20,579 bases of DNA. It comes from Bacillota bacterium. Its GTDB lineage: Bacteria; Bacillota; Limnochordia; Limnochordales; ZCTH02-B6. Each line of letters begins with the position of its first letter. The first letter of the stretch is position 1. The notes beneath the pieces were generated by a model. The model was not told the DNA's origin, searched no databases, and saw only the letters and a program-made list of their open reading frames with translations. Shown in pieces: positions 1-6,653 of this stretch. The stretch spans positions 1 through 20,579 of the forward strand of contig PKQR01000023.1 in NCBI GenBank assembly GCA_017578085.1, in the 5' to 3' direction. A program made the translations under genes and the position numbers.

Positions 1-184
1 CCAACTCCAGGTTGGCCTTGGCCGCCGCCCACTTGATGAGCCCCAGCGCGCGGATAAACTCCCGCGGCATGCGCAGGCCGCTGATGCGGAAGTTGTCCAC
101 CGCGCGCTGCGTCTGGGCCCCCCAGTACGCGTCCGCCGGAACCCGCACTTCGCCCATGGAGTCTCGTTCGATTCTCTCCGGCAC
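1..184 (-). CDS. fumC: Fumarate hydratase class II, N-terminal part (cut by window edge)
   Basis: The minus strand encodes about 61 residues of the N-terminus of a class II fumarase, the TCA-cycle enzyme that interconverts fumarate and L-malate in the cytoplasm. The start RIERDSMGEV, followed by VPADAYWGAQTQRAVDNF and then a helix rich in Ala, Leu and Lys (IRALGLIKWAAAKAN), is the standard FumC opening. The GAQTQR block fits FumC better than aspartase, which usually has Y-G-I/V-x-T-x-R there. I chose the GTG at 182-184 because a GGAGGT Shine-Dalgarno lies 7 nt upstream; an internal ATG at 155-157 has no such site. The catalytic residues lie beyond the window. The gene follows the 178-aa gene on the same strand after 116 bp, so co-transcription is possible but unproven. 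Confidence 0.9.
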   Translation of the reverse strand, partial: MPERIERDSMGEVRVPADAYWGAQTQRAVDNFRISGLRMPREFIRALGLIKWAAAKANLEL

Positions 185-300
185 TATGGCCACCTCCAGA
201 AGTTAGAAAACTGCAGATAGTTGCTCAACCAGCGGCTCTCCTGGTTGCCCAAGCAACTGTTGTTCGCCAAAGGGCCAGGGCATCCTGCCCACGGCCGCTG

Positions 301-837
301 TCAGGTCAGGCGCCACGCCTTGTACCGCCTGCCGGCCCCCAGGTGCCGAGCCAAGTCGATCAGCCATTGGATGTGGCTGCGCCGGCTGACGAACTCGTGG
401 TCCGTCCGGTACCGGAAGTAGACGGTGATGATGTACCCGTCGGGGGCGTCCCGGGATTCCACGCGGTAGTCGGTATGTTCGAGAAGCTCCTCCAGGTGGG
501 CCGCCGCCAGCATTTCCGGCACCGGGAAGTGAACGGTGATGTGGTCTTCCCGCTCTTCTTGCGGGGACACCTCCTCCAGCAGGCTCCGGCAGTCCAGCTC
601 GTCCCGATGCTCCGTTAGGATTTCGGCGGCCAGCAGCAGCAAGTCCAGCGTGTCTTCGGGGATCTCGTCGGGATCGGGAAACGCGTCGTGCACCCACTCG
701 TCCCGGACGTGGAACGCGTTGAGCTCCGGATCGTAAGCGAAGGGCATGTCCTGCCAGCCGCGGGTCAAGGCGGCCAACTGCTCAAATTGGGACGCCGACA
801 GGTGCTCCTTTAGCACGCGCCGTACGTCGTCGCTCAC
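301..837 (-). CDS. Unrecognised acidic soluble protein, 178 aa
   Basis: I do not recognise this family. The protein is acidic and lacks a signal peptide or membrane segment. Its N-terminal half is helical and includes W-Q-D-M-P-F-A-Y-D and a Leu-rich helix (DTLDLLLLAAEILTEHRDEL). A beta-rich section follows (HITVHFPVP, then DGYIITVYFRYRT), and a basic C-terminal helix (LIDLARHLGAGRRYKAWRLT) ends it. The GTG at 835-837 is preferred because AAGGGGGG lies 8 nt upstream. The in-frame ATG at 859-861 adds eight residues but has no ribosome binding site and overlaps the foot of a strong hairpin (861-886). The gene is upstream of fumC on the same strand and divergent from the HNH gene. It is probably a real gene: the coding stretch is long and the start signal is good. 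Function unknown. Confidence 0.75.
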   Translation of the reverse strand: MSDDVRRVLKEHLSASQFEQLAALTRGWQDMPFAYDPELNAFHVRDEWVHDAFPDPDEIPEDTLDLLLLAAEILTEHRDELDCRSLLEEVSPQEEREDHITVHFPVPEMLAAAHLEELLEHTDYRVESRDAPDGYIITVYFRYRTDHEFVSRRSHIQWLIDLARHLGAGRRYKAWRLT

Positions 838-860
838 GGCAAGATCCCCCCTTGGGGCCA

Positions 861-886
861 TCGGCGCGGCGTCTGCGCCGCGCCGA
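861..886. repeat. Perfect 11-bp inverted repeat with a 4-nt loop
   Basis: The arms TCGGCGCGGCG (861-871) and CGCCGCGCCGA (876-886) are exact reverse complements around the loop TCTG. The hairpin sits 24 bp upstream of the GTG start of the 178-aa gene, just outside its Shine-Dalgarno, in the divergent region shared with the HNH gene. No T-run follows on either strand, so it is not a classical intrinsic terminator. It could be a leader hairpin affecting translation or stability of the minus-strand transcript, or a protein-binding site. Role not determined. Confidence 0.6.
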
Positions 887-965
887 CCGCCGCTTCCATC
901 CTCTCAGCCCGGCGGCGTAGTCGGCCGCGACGGCCCCGGTGTCAGGAAGCCGATCCTAGTGTAGC

Positions 966-977
966 CCGCCCGGGCGG
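966..977. repeat. 12-bp perfect GC palindrome upstream of the HNH gene promoter
   Basis: CCGCCCGGGCGG reads the same on both strands. It lies about 60 bp upstream of the TATAAT box at 1037, where an upstream operator could sit. GC-only palindromes arise easily by chance at this base composition, so the regulatory reading is weak. Confidence 0.25.
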
Positions 978-1036
978 AGGGTGTCGAGGGCGCACCGCAG
1001 CGCGATTTGGCGCTGGGATCTATCTGAACTATCCGT

Positions 1037-1042
1037 TATAAT
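1037..1042 (+). promoter_or_regulatory. Consensus TATAAT -10 box upstream of the HNH gene
   Basis: An exact TATAAT stands in an AT-richer pocket (about 1019-1044) within otherwise GC-rich DNA, 80 bp before the TTG start at 1122. No good -35 is present at 17 bp; the hexamer there is TGGGAT. A TTGGCG lies 24 bp upstream, which is too far. Transcription would start near 1049 and leave a leader of about 73 nt. Confidence 0.5.
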
Positions 1043-1056
1043 GTCCTGGTGGACAG

Positions 1057-1114
1057 CGTGCACCGGCCCGCCCGGCGGTCGCCGGCGCATGCCCGGCTGG
1101 TGCACGGAGGGAGG
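1057..1114 (+). promoter_or_regulatory. Structured 5' leader running into the Shine-Dalgarno of the HNH gene
   Basis: Arms CGTGCACC (1057-1064) and GGTGCACG (1099-1106) are exact reverse complements. The loop holds a nested stem, CCGGC (1072-1076) with GCCGG (1081-1085), around GGTC. The closing base pair uses G1106, the first base of the strong Shine-Dalgarno GGAGGGAGG (1106-1114), which sits 7 nt before the TTG start. A folded leader abutting the ribosome binding site suggests translational control, such as temperature or protein binding, but none is shown by sequence alone. Confidence 0.4.
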
Positions 1115-1121
1115 CTCTTTT

Positions 1122-2630
1122 TTGAGCGTACACGTACTGTTGGACACCGTCTTTTTCGCCGCGTCGCTGCCGGTCGCGGATCAGCAGCGGGTGCTGCTGG
1201 TGCCGCCCAACCGGAGCTTGCACGTCGGCGATACCGTGTTTCTCCGCAACGCGGCAGGCGATTTGACCTGGGTGGCAGACGTGCTGGCCGTCGGCGAGGT
1301 GGACGCCTGCGAAACCTGGAACAGCGAGGAGCCGGCGCCCCGGCAGCGTCACGCCCTTCTGGGCTATTTGGCCCGCATTCATCCCGGGGTGCTCCCGCGG
1401 GGCACATCGCGGCTCACGGCCCGCTGGGTGACCTTGAACCGGCGTACGCTGACAAGCACGCTGCCTTGGTGGGATACAGGCCTGTTGATCTACCATTCCA
1501 CCTTACGGCTCATCGAGGGGCTCCTGTCGCCTGACGAGGTGCAGAAGGCGCTGGAGCTCGGCTACCTTGTCCGTCACCCAAGCGGCCATTGGGTCATTCC
1601 TCACGGCGAAGCCCGCAAGCGCATTCTTGTGCACGTGCTCGGCCACGAGCTCGTCTGCGGCCTGTGCGGCGGGCCCATCGCGTCCTTGGAAGAGGCCACG
1701 CAGGACCACATCATCCCCGTGAGCCAAGGGGGCCCTGACGCCCTGGCCAACGTGCAGCTCGCGCACCGTTCATGCAACGAACTCAAGGGAAACGCGCTGC
1801 CCGAGCAGTATCCGCCCTTCTTCCCGCGGCCCGGCGATGAAGCCGCGGGCTGGTACGACCGTGCGAACCGGAGGGCCCGCAACGGGCGCGGCGGCCGCTA
1901 TGGCCGCCACCAGCGGGGCTATGCGGGCGCGCCGGCTGCTGCGTTCCAGGCCCAGCCCCGCGACTTGCCCGTGGCGATTCCGGCACCGGAAGCTGAGACG
2001 TCCCATACGCCGCAGCCCCCTGCTCAGCCCGCGGCCAGCGGCGCCAAGGCGACTGGCGGTAACGTGGCCAGCGCACCGCAAGGGCCCGCCGAAAGCCGCG
2101 AGGCCACGGCGGCCGAGGCGGCAGAACGCGAGCCGGTGCGGGAAGATCCGGCCTGGCTGGCGGCAGTGCAGAGCGCGGACTTGCAGCAGCTGCAGGCGCT
2201 GTCCCGGGAACCCAACTGGGCGACGCGCACCGCCACTTTGCGGACCCTTGAGCAGCTGCCCCGGGCCAGGGCCAGCGCAGCGCGCAGCCAGGGTACGCTG
2301 CTGGCGGAGGCCAGCGGGCCTAAAGGGCACTTCCGCCTCCTGGAGTGGCAGGGCGACCACGTCCTGGTGGAGGAGCGCGGGCGGCGGCAGACGCTGCATT
2401 TGGTCAAAATGGTTCACGCCATCACGCCGCGGGCCTACGTCTGGTATTTGAGCCGCTTCGGCCGGACAAGCCCGCTGGCGGTGGCCATGGCCCTCCTGCC
2501 CCTGTGGCAGAAGGGCACCACCGACGAGCACGGCCGGCTGCGCGTGTCCAAGAGCGGCCAGCAGTTCGTCATCGTCATCCAGGACCAGCGGGTGGCCGAC
2601 TGCGCCGAAGAGCTGTCCCTGGCGTCGTAG
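1122..2630 (+). CDS. HNH endonuclease-domain protein with long flanking regions, 502 aa
   Basis: A canonical HNH nuclease core lies at residues 179-222: C179xxC182, D195-H196-I-I-P, G203-G204, N210, H215, C218-N219 and K222. The two CxxC-type pairs would bind structural zinc, and the DH and N/H residues would form the metal-dependent cleavage site. The N-terminal 175 residues are an unrecognised beta/alpha region. Residues about 245-340 are a low-complexity linker rich in Arg/Gly and then Ala/Pro. Residues 341-502 form a separate unrecognised globular domain (HFRLLEWQGDHVLVEERGRR and VHAITPRAYVWYLSRFGRTS). The TTG at 1122 is chosen for its GGAGGGAGG site; the open frame extends upstream to 981 without such a signal. 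It precedes ctaB by 86 bp. No methylase or restriction partner is nearby, so a housekeeping or repair role is as likely as defence. Confidence 0.8.
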   Translation: MSVHVLLDTVFFAASLPVADQQRVLLVPPNRSLHVGDTVFLRNAAGDLTWVADVLAVGEVDACETWNSEEPAPRQRHALLGYLARIHPGVLPRGTSRLTARWVTLNRRTLTSTLPWWDTGLLIYHSTLRLIEGLLSPDEVQKALELGYLVRHPSGHWVIPHGEARKRILVHVLGHELVCGLCGGPIASLEEATQDHIIPVSQGGPDALANVQLAHRSCNELKGNALPEQYPPFFPRPGDEAAGWYDRANRRARNGRGGRYGRHQRGYAGAPAAAFQAQPRDLPVAIPAPEAETSHTPQPPAQPAASGAKATGGNVASAPQGPAESREATAAEAAEREPVREDPAWLAAVQSADLQQLQALSREPNWATRTATLRTLEQLPRARASAARSQGTLLAEASGPKGHFRLLEWQGDHVLVEERGRRQTLHLVKMVHAITPRAYVWYLSRFGRTSPLAVAMALLPLWQKGTTDEHGRLRVSKSGQQFVIVIQDQRVADCAEELSLAS

Positions 2631-2669
2631 GGCCGCGGGCGGCGCTTGGGGAGGACCCCGTCAGGCACC

Positions 2670-2698
2670 GTGGAATGAAGGATTTGGTGGATTCCACC
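2670..2698 (+). repeat. Two mutually exclusive hairpins upstream of ctaB
   Basis: GTGGAAT (2670-2676) can pair with ATTCCAC (2691-2697) across a 14-nt loop. Alternatively, GGTGGA (2686-2691) is the inverted repeat of TCCACC (2693-2698) around one T. The two share the same 3' arm and cannot both form. They lie between the HNH stop and the ctaB ribosome binding site. There is no T-run, so this is a possible leader element rather than a terminator. Confidence 0.3.
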
Positions 2699-2716
2699 GG
2701 AAGGTGAGGTTGCACA

Positions 2717-3613
2717 ATGAGTACTGTCAAAACGGCTGCAGGCCCTGTGGGCCGGCCGGTTCTCCTGGATTACTGGGCTCTGACCAAACCCGGTGTGACG
2801 GCGCTCATCCTGACCACCGGCTTCATGACCCTCGTCGTGGCGGCGGACGGGCTGCCGCCATTTCCGCTCTTGATCGCCACGGTACTGGGCACCGCGCTGG
2901 CGTCGGCCTCAGCCAATGCGTTCAACATGTACTTTGACCGGGACATCGATGCGATCATGACCCGGACCAAATCCCGGCCGCTTCCCGCCGGCCGCCTGGA
3001 GCCGGTGAACGCCCTCGTGTTCGCCATCGCGCTGGGCATCGCGTCCTTTGCGGTCCTAGCTACCTGGGTCAACCTGCCCAGCGCGCTCTTGGCTCTATCC
3101 GGCATCCTCTACTACGTTTTCGTGTATACGCTGGGCCTGAAGCGCCGTACGCCGCAGAACATCGTCATCGGCGGCGCGGCGGGCTCGGTACCGCCGCTGA
3201 TCAGCTGGGCCGCGGTGACCGGCACCGTGGAGTGGCCCGCGATCCTGCTGTTTCTCATCATCTTCCTCTGGACGCCGCCCCACTTTTGGGCTTTGGCGTT
3301 GCTCAAGAACGAGGACTACGTCCGGGCCGGCGTGCCCATGCTCCCGGTGGTGCGTGGCGAGGAGGAAACCCGCCGGCAGATCTTTCTGTACACTTTGGTG
3401 CTCTTGCCGGTGAGCGTGGGGATGTATCTGACCGGTGTTTCCGGTTGGCTGTTCCTGGTGCTCAGCGGGGCCTTGGGGCTCTGGTTCTGCTGGAAGGCGT
3501 GGGTGCTCCTGCGGACCAGGACGGCGCAAGCGGCCCGGGAAGTGTTCAAGTTCTCCAACTACTACCTGGGCGCCATCTTCTTTGCCGCCGTGCTGGACCG
3601 GCTGCTGCTGTGA
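2717..3613 (+). CDS. ctaB: Protohaem IX farnesyltransferase (haem o synthase)
   Basis: This integral membrane prenyltransferase transfers farnesyl from farnesyl diphosphate to haem b to give haem o, the precursor of haem a for terminal oxidases. At 298 aa it has the usual family length. It carries the UbiA-superfamily Asp-rich motif N70-MYF-D74-R-D76-I-D78 followed by TRTKSRPLPAGRLEP. The second conserved loop YTLGLKRRTPQNIVIGG and the WTPPHFWALAL block are also typical. Several hydrophobic helices follow in sequence. ATG at 2717 has GGTGAGG 7 nt upstream. Tkt begins 30 bp downstream, so the two are probably co-transcribed. No cytochrome oxidase subunit or ctaA is in the window, which is unusual since ctaB commonly sits beside them. 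Confidence 0.95.
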   Translation: MSTVKTAAGPVGRPVLLDYWALTKPGVTALILTTGFMTLVVAADGLPPFPLLIATVLGTALASASANAFNMYFDRDIDAIMTRTKSRPLPAGRLEPVNALVFAIALGIASFAVLATWVNLPSALLALSGILYYVFVYTLGLKRRTPQNIVIGGAAGSVPPLISWAAVTGTVEWPAILLFLIIFLWTPPHFWALALLKNEDYVRAGVPMLPVVRGEEETRRQIFLYTLVLLPVSVGMYLTGVSGWLFLVLSGALGLWFCWKAWVLLRTRTAQAAREVFKFSNYYLGAIFFAAVLDRLLL

Positions 3614-3643
3614 GACCCCGACGCCTGAGAGGAGACCAAGCTC

Positions 3644-5632
3644 ATGTCCATCTTGAGCACCGTTGCCCATACCGTTCGCGTGCTGGCCGCCGACGCCATC
3701 GAACAGGCCAAGTCGGGGCACCCTGGCCTGCCCCTTGGCTGCGCGGAGATTGGCACGGCCATCTTTGCCGAAGTGCTACGGCACGACCCGTCGGACCCGC
3801 GCTGGCCCAACCGGGATCGCTTCGTCCTGTCGGCGGGCCACGGGTCCATGTTGCTTTATGCCCTGCTCCACTTAAGCGGCTATGACCTGCCCATGGAGGA
3901 GCTCAAGCGTTTCCGCCAGCTGGGCTCCCGCACGCCGGGCCATCCCGAATACGGGATAACCCCTGGGGTGGAAACGACCACGGGACCGCTGGGGCAAGGG
4001 ATCGCAAATGCGGTTGGCATGGCGCTGGCCGAGGCCGTGCTGGCCCAACGCTTCAACCGCCCCGGGTTCCCCGTGGTCGACCACTATACTTACGTCCTGG
4101 CCAGCGACGGCGACATGATGGAAGGCGTCGCCGCGGAAGCTGCGTCCCTGGCGGGCCATCTGCGCCTGTCCAAGCTCATCGTGGTATACGACGCCAACGG
4201 CATCAGCATCGACGGTTCGACCGACTTGGCGTTTACCGAGTCGGTAGCCGGGCGGTTCCGGGCCTACGGCTGGCACGTGGAAGAAGTGGACGGACATGAT
4301 CTGGACGCCGTCATCGCCGCTTTGACGCGGGCCCGGGAGCGCGGCGCGGGTCCCAACCTGATCGTCGCCCGGACCCGGATCGGGCGCTACAGCCCGAAAG
4401 AAGGGACGCCCGAATCGCACGGGGCGCCCTTGGGCCCGGAGGCGGTGGCGGCGCTCAAGGCCAACTTGGGCTTCCCCAACGAGCCCTTCTACGTCCCCCC
4501 GGAGGTCTACGCATTCTTCGCGGAGCGCCGGAAGGCTTGGGCCAAGCAGCGGCAAGAGTGGGAGGCGCTTTTTGCCGCTTGGTCGGAGAAATACCCCGAA
4601 CTGCGGGCCGAGTGGGACCAGCGGCACAGCCACGCGCTGCCCCACGAACTGCGGGACGCCCTCGCCGGCCTCAACCCCGGCAAGCCGGTGGCGACCCGGG
4701 AAGCTAGCGGCATGGCGTTGCAGATCGCGGCGCGGCACGTGCCCGGCCTCATGGGCGGCTCGGCCGACCTGACGCCGTCCAACAACTCCGACATCAAGGA
4801 CTCCCCTGCCATAGCCCCCGGCGATTTCCGCGGGCGCAATATCCACTTCGGCGTCCGCGAGCACGCCATGGGTGGCATCTGCAACGGCATGGCCCTGCAT
4901 GGGGGCGTGCGCCCGTACTGCGCCACGTTCCTCGTCTTCTCGGACTACATGCGGCCTTCCATCCGCATGGCGGCGCTGATGGGCCAGCCGGTCGTCTACC
5001 TGTTCACCCACGACTCCATCTACTTGGGCGAGGACGGACCGACGCACCAGCCCATCGAGCAGCTGGAGGCGCTGCGCCTCATCCCCAACTTGCGGGTGTT
5101 CCGGCCGGCGACGCCGCAGGAGGTCGGCTTGGCATGGTGGCACGCGTTGGCCCGCACCGACGGGCCGACCGCCCTGGCCCTCACCCGCCAGAAGCTGCCG
5201 GTGTTGGCGGCACAGACGACACCGGAGGCGTTCGCCCGTGGCGGCTACATCTTCCGTCGAGAAAACCCGCAGCTGCCCTGGCGGCTCGTGATCGTCGCGA
5301 CCGGGAGCGAGGTGGCCCTGGCCTGCCGCGTCGCCGAACGGCTTGAGGGCGAAGGCGTCGGCGTGCGGGTCGTCTCGGTGCCGTGCCGCGAGCTCTTCCT
5401 AGAACAGCCGGCCGAGTACCGGGATGAGGTGCTGGGCGGCGCCGGGGTGCGGCGCCTGACCCTGGAGGCGGGCGCCGGCGCGGGCTGGTACCGGCTGACG
5501 CGCCCGGGGGACCGGGTGTACTCGCTGGAGCGGTTTGGCGAAAGCGCCCCGGGCGACGCGGTGGCCGAACATCTGGGCTTCGGCGTCGAACAGGTGCTCG
5601 CGGCTGCCAAGTCCCTGATTGAGGGGGAGTAA
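3644..5632 (+). CDS. tkt: Transketolase
   Basis: This thiamine-diphosphate enzyme moves two-carbon ketol units between sugar phosphates in the non-oxidative pentose phosphate pathway. At 662 aa it matches the usual full-length enzyme. N-terminal TPP-domain signatures are present: SGHPGLPLG (about 24-32, with H26), H66 in SAGHGSM, H100 in TPGHPEYG, and GPLGQG (114-119). The Mg/TPP motif is DGDMMEG (155-161), with N185 about 30 residues on. The pyrimidine-binding domain has the catalytic glutamate E406 in REHAMGG, followed by SDYMRPSIR, then H-D-S-I-Y-L-G-E-D-G-P-T-H-Q-P. A C-terminal transketolase domain closes the protein. ATG at 3644 is preceded by GAGAGGAG. It lies 30 bp after ctaB. Nothing in the sequence suggests loss of activity. 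Confidence 0.97.
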   Translation: MSILSTVAHTVRVLAADAIEQAKSGHPGLPLGCAEIGTAIFAEVLRHDPSDPRWPNRDRFVLSAGHGSMLLYALLHLSGYDLPMEELKRFRQLGSRTPGHPEYGITPGVETTTGPLGQGIANAVGMALAEAVLAQRFNRPGFPVVDHYTYVLASDGDMMEGVAAEAASLAGHLRLSKLIVVYDANGISIDGSTDLAFTESVAGRFRAYGWHVEEVDGHDLDAVIAALTRARERGAGPNLIVARTRIGRYSPKEGTPESHGAPLGPEAVAALKANLGFPNEPFYVPPEVYAFFAERRKAWAKQRQEWEALFAAWSEKYPELRAEWDQRHSHALPHELRDALAGLNPGKPVATREASGMALQIAARHVPGLMGGSADLTPSNNSDIKDSPAIAPGDFRGRNIHFGVREHAMGGICNGMALHGGVRPYCATFLVFSDYMRPSIRMAALMGQPVVYLFTHDSIYLGEDGPTHQPIEQLEALRLIPNLRVFRPATPQEVGLAWWHALARTDGPTALALTRQKLPVLAAQTTPEAFARGGYIFRRENPQLPWRLVIVATGSEVALACRVAERLEGEGVGVRVVSVPCRELFLEQPAEYRDEVLGGAGVRRLTLEAGAGAGWYRLTRPGDRVYSLERFGESAPGDAVAEHLGFGVEQVLAAAKSLIEGE

Positions 5633-5715
5633 ACGCCGCCCCCATCCCTCGCCGGAGCCGCCTGCGCCCGCCTTAGGCCGGATATGGCCACGATTCCATG
5701 GCGCCGTGTGCAAAC

Positions 5716-5742
5716 CGTGCGGCCGCGTTCACCGGCCGCACG
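5716..5742. repeat. 10-bp-stem hairpin between tkt and the membrane hydrolase gene
   Basis: CGTGCGGCCG (5716-5725) pairs exactly with CGGCCGCACG (5733-5742) around the 7-nt loop CGTTCAC. It lies 84 bp after the tkt stop and 15 bp before the Shine-Dalgarno of the next gene. No T-run follows, so it may be a Rho-independent terminator variant, an mRNA-stability hairpin or an operator. The sequence does not decide which. Confidence 0.5.
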
Positions 5743-5770
5743 CTGGATCAACCTGCAGGGAGGCGACAGC

Positions 5771-6610
5771 ATGGCGCAGCTCGGTTTCCACGGATTGATT
5801 GGCGTCGGCTTGGCGCGCCTGGTGGCCCCGGGGGAAACCCAAGAAGGCTCCGTTCGTGCCGAAAGCTCGCCCAAAGGCGGCGTGGGTAGCCGGGATGAGA
5901 AGGCCCCCCTTGCTGATCCGGCGCGCAACTTGCGCTGGGGTCTAGTGGTGGGCTCCATCCTGCCGGACACCGACTTTTTCCTGCTCGGCCCCCTTTACCT
6001 CATCGATGCCCAGCTTGGGTTGGCCATGCACCGCACCTTCACCCACAGCCTGCTGGTGGCGGCGGCCGTGCTCGGATACTTCCGCCTGCGGTCAGGCGGC
6101 GGCCGGGACCACGCCTTGTGGAGTCTCGGCGTCGGGATTGCCGCCGGGCTGGCGGCGCACGCCTTGACGGACCTGATCGTGTGGTTTTCCGGCGTCGACC
6201 TGTTGTGGCCTTTAGGCCTCTTGGGGCTGCCCAGCTGGGTCAACTTCTGGGCGGGCCACGTCAACCCGCCTATTGTGCCAAAGCTCTTGGGCGCCGCCGA
6301 TTACCTGGCCTTCGCCCTGTTTTACCTCTACGTGCGCAACCGGGCCCAGGCTTTAGGCACCGACCTGGATTTCGTGCCAAGAGTGAATCGCTATCTCCAG
6401 CTGAGCGTACTCCTGTGGGTGCTTTACACGGTCCTGGCGTTGACGTCCATCTCCGCAAGCCTGTTTGACATCGCGCACTATGCGGTCTTCATCGTCGCCT
6501 TCCTGCCCATGATCCTGCAGACGACGTGGCGCATGCGCACGACCCTGTCGGCGCCCTGGCAGGCCGCGACGCCCGCGGCCACGGCCGCGCCGACCGCTGG
6601 GCGCCGCTAG
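5771..6610 (+). CDS. Membrane-bound metal-dependent hydrolase, YdjM/DUF457 family
   Basis: This 279-aa multi-pass membrane protein carries the family's dispersed metal-ligand pattern: H7 near the N-terminus, LPDTDFF (D66, D68), HRTFTH (H87, H92), and H130 with D134 in a later helix. Members are annotated as membrane-bound metal-dependent hydrolases; physiological substrates are largely unknown, so I claim only the family. A hydrophilic stretch at about residues 21-52 separates the N-terminal His segment from the LPDTD helix. The C-terminus is an Ala/Pro/Thr-rich tail. ATG at 5771 follows AGGGAGG by 7 nt; the frame is open back to 5684 without a comparable signal. It is 138 bp after tkt, and a strong hairpin lies in that gap. 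It is convergent with purK. Confidence 0.8.
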   Translation: MAQLGFHGLIGVGLARLVAPGETQEGSVRAESSPKGGVGSRDEKAPLADPARNLRWGLVVGSILPDTDFFLLGPLYLIDAQLGLAMHRTFTHSLLVAAAVLGYFRLRSGGGRDHALWSLGVGIAAGLAAHALTDLIVWFSGVDLLWPLGLLGLPSWVNFWAGHVNPPIVPKLLGAADYLAFALFYLYVRNRAQALGTDLDFVPRVNRYLQLSVLLWVLYTVLALTSISASLFDIAHYAVFIVAFLPMILQTTWRMRTTLSAPWQAATPAATAAPTAGRR

Positions 6611-6653
6611 TGCCGATACCTCTGGGCGGGCGCCCCGGCCCTGCGTACCTCGC

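Noticed and set aside
203..697. 164-codon minus-strand frame overlapping the 178-aa gene
   Set aside because: Composition is Arg/Gly/Pro-rich with no start signal; the overlapping 301-837 frame has a good ribosome site and balanced composition.
956..1147. Short minus-strand frame over the HNH gene leader
   Set aside because: No ribosome site, no recognisable sequence, and it runs through the promoter and hairpin.
1770..2531. 253-codon minus-strand frame inside the HNH gene
   Set aside because: Shadow frame; the HNH gene has its own start signal, promoter and recognisable motif in the other orientation.
1122..2630. HNH gene as part of a restriction or defence system
   Set aside because: No methyltransferase, helicase, toxin or other defence gene lies nearby; the neighbours are ctaB and tkt.
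3872..5143. 423-codon open frame antisense to tkt
   Set aside because: It lies wholly within the clear transketolase gene; long antisense frames are expected at this GC content. The product is His/Arg/Gly-rich without any domain.
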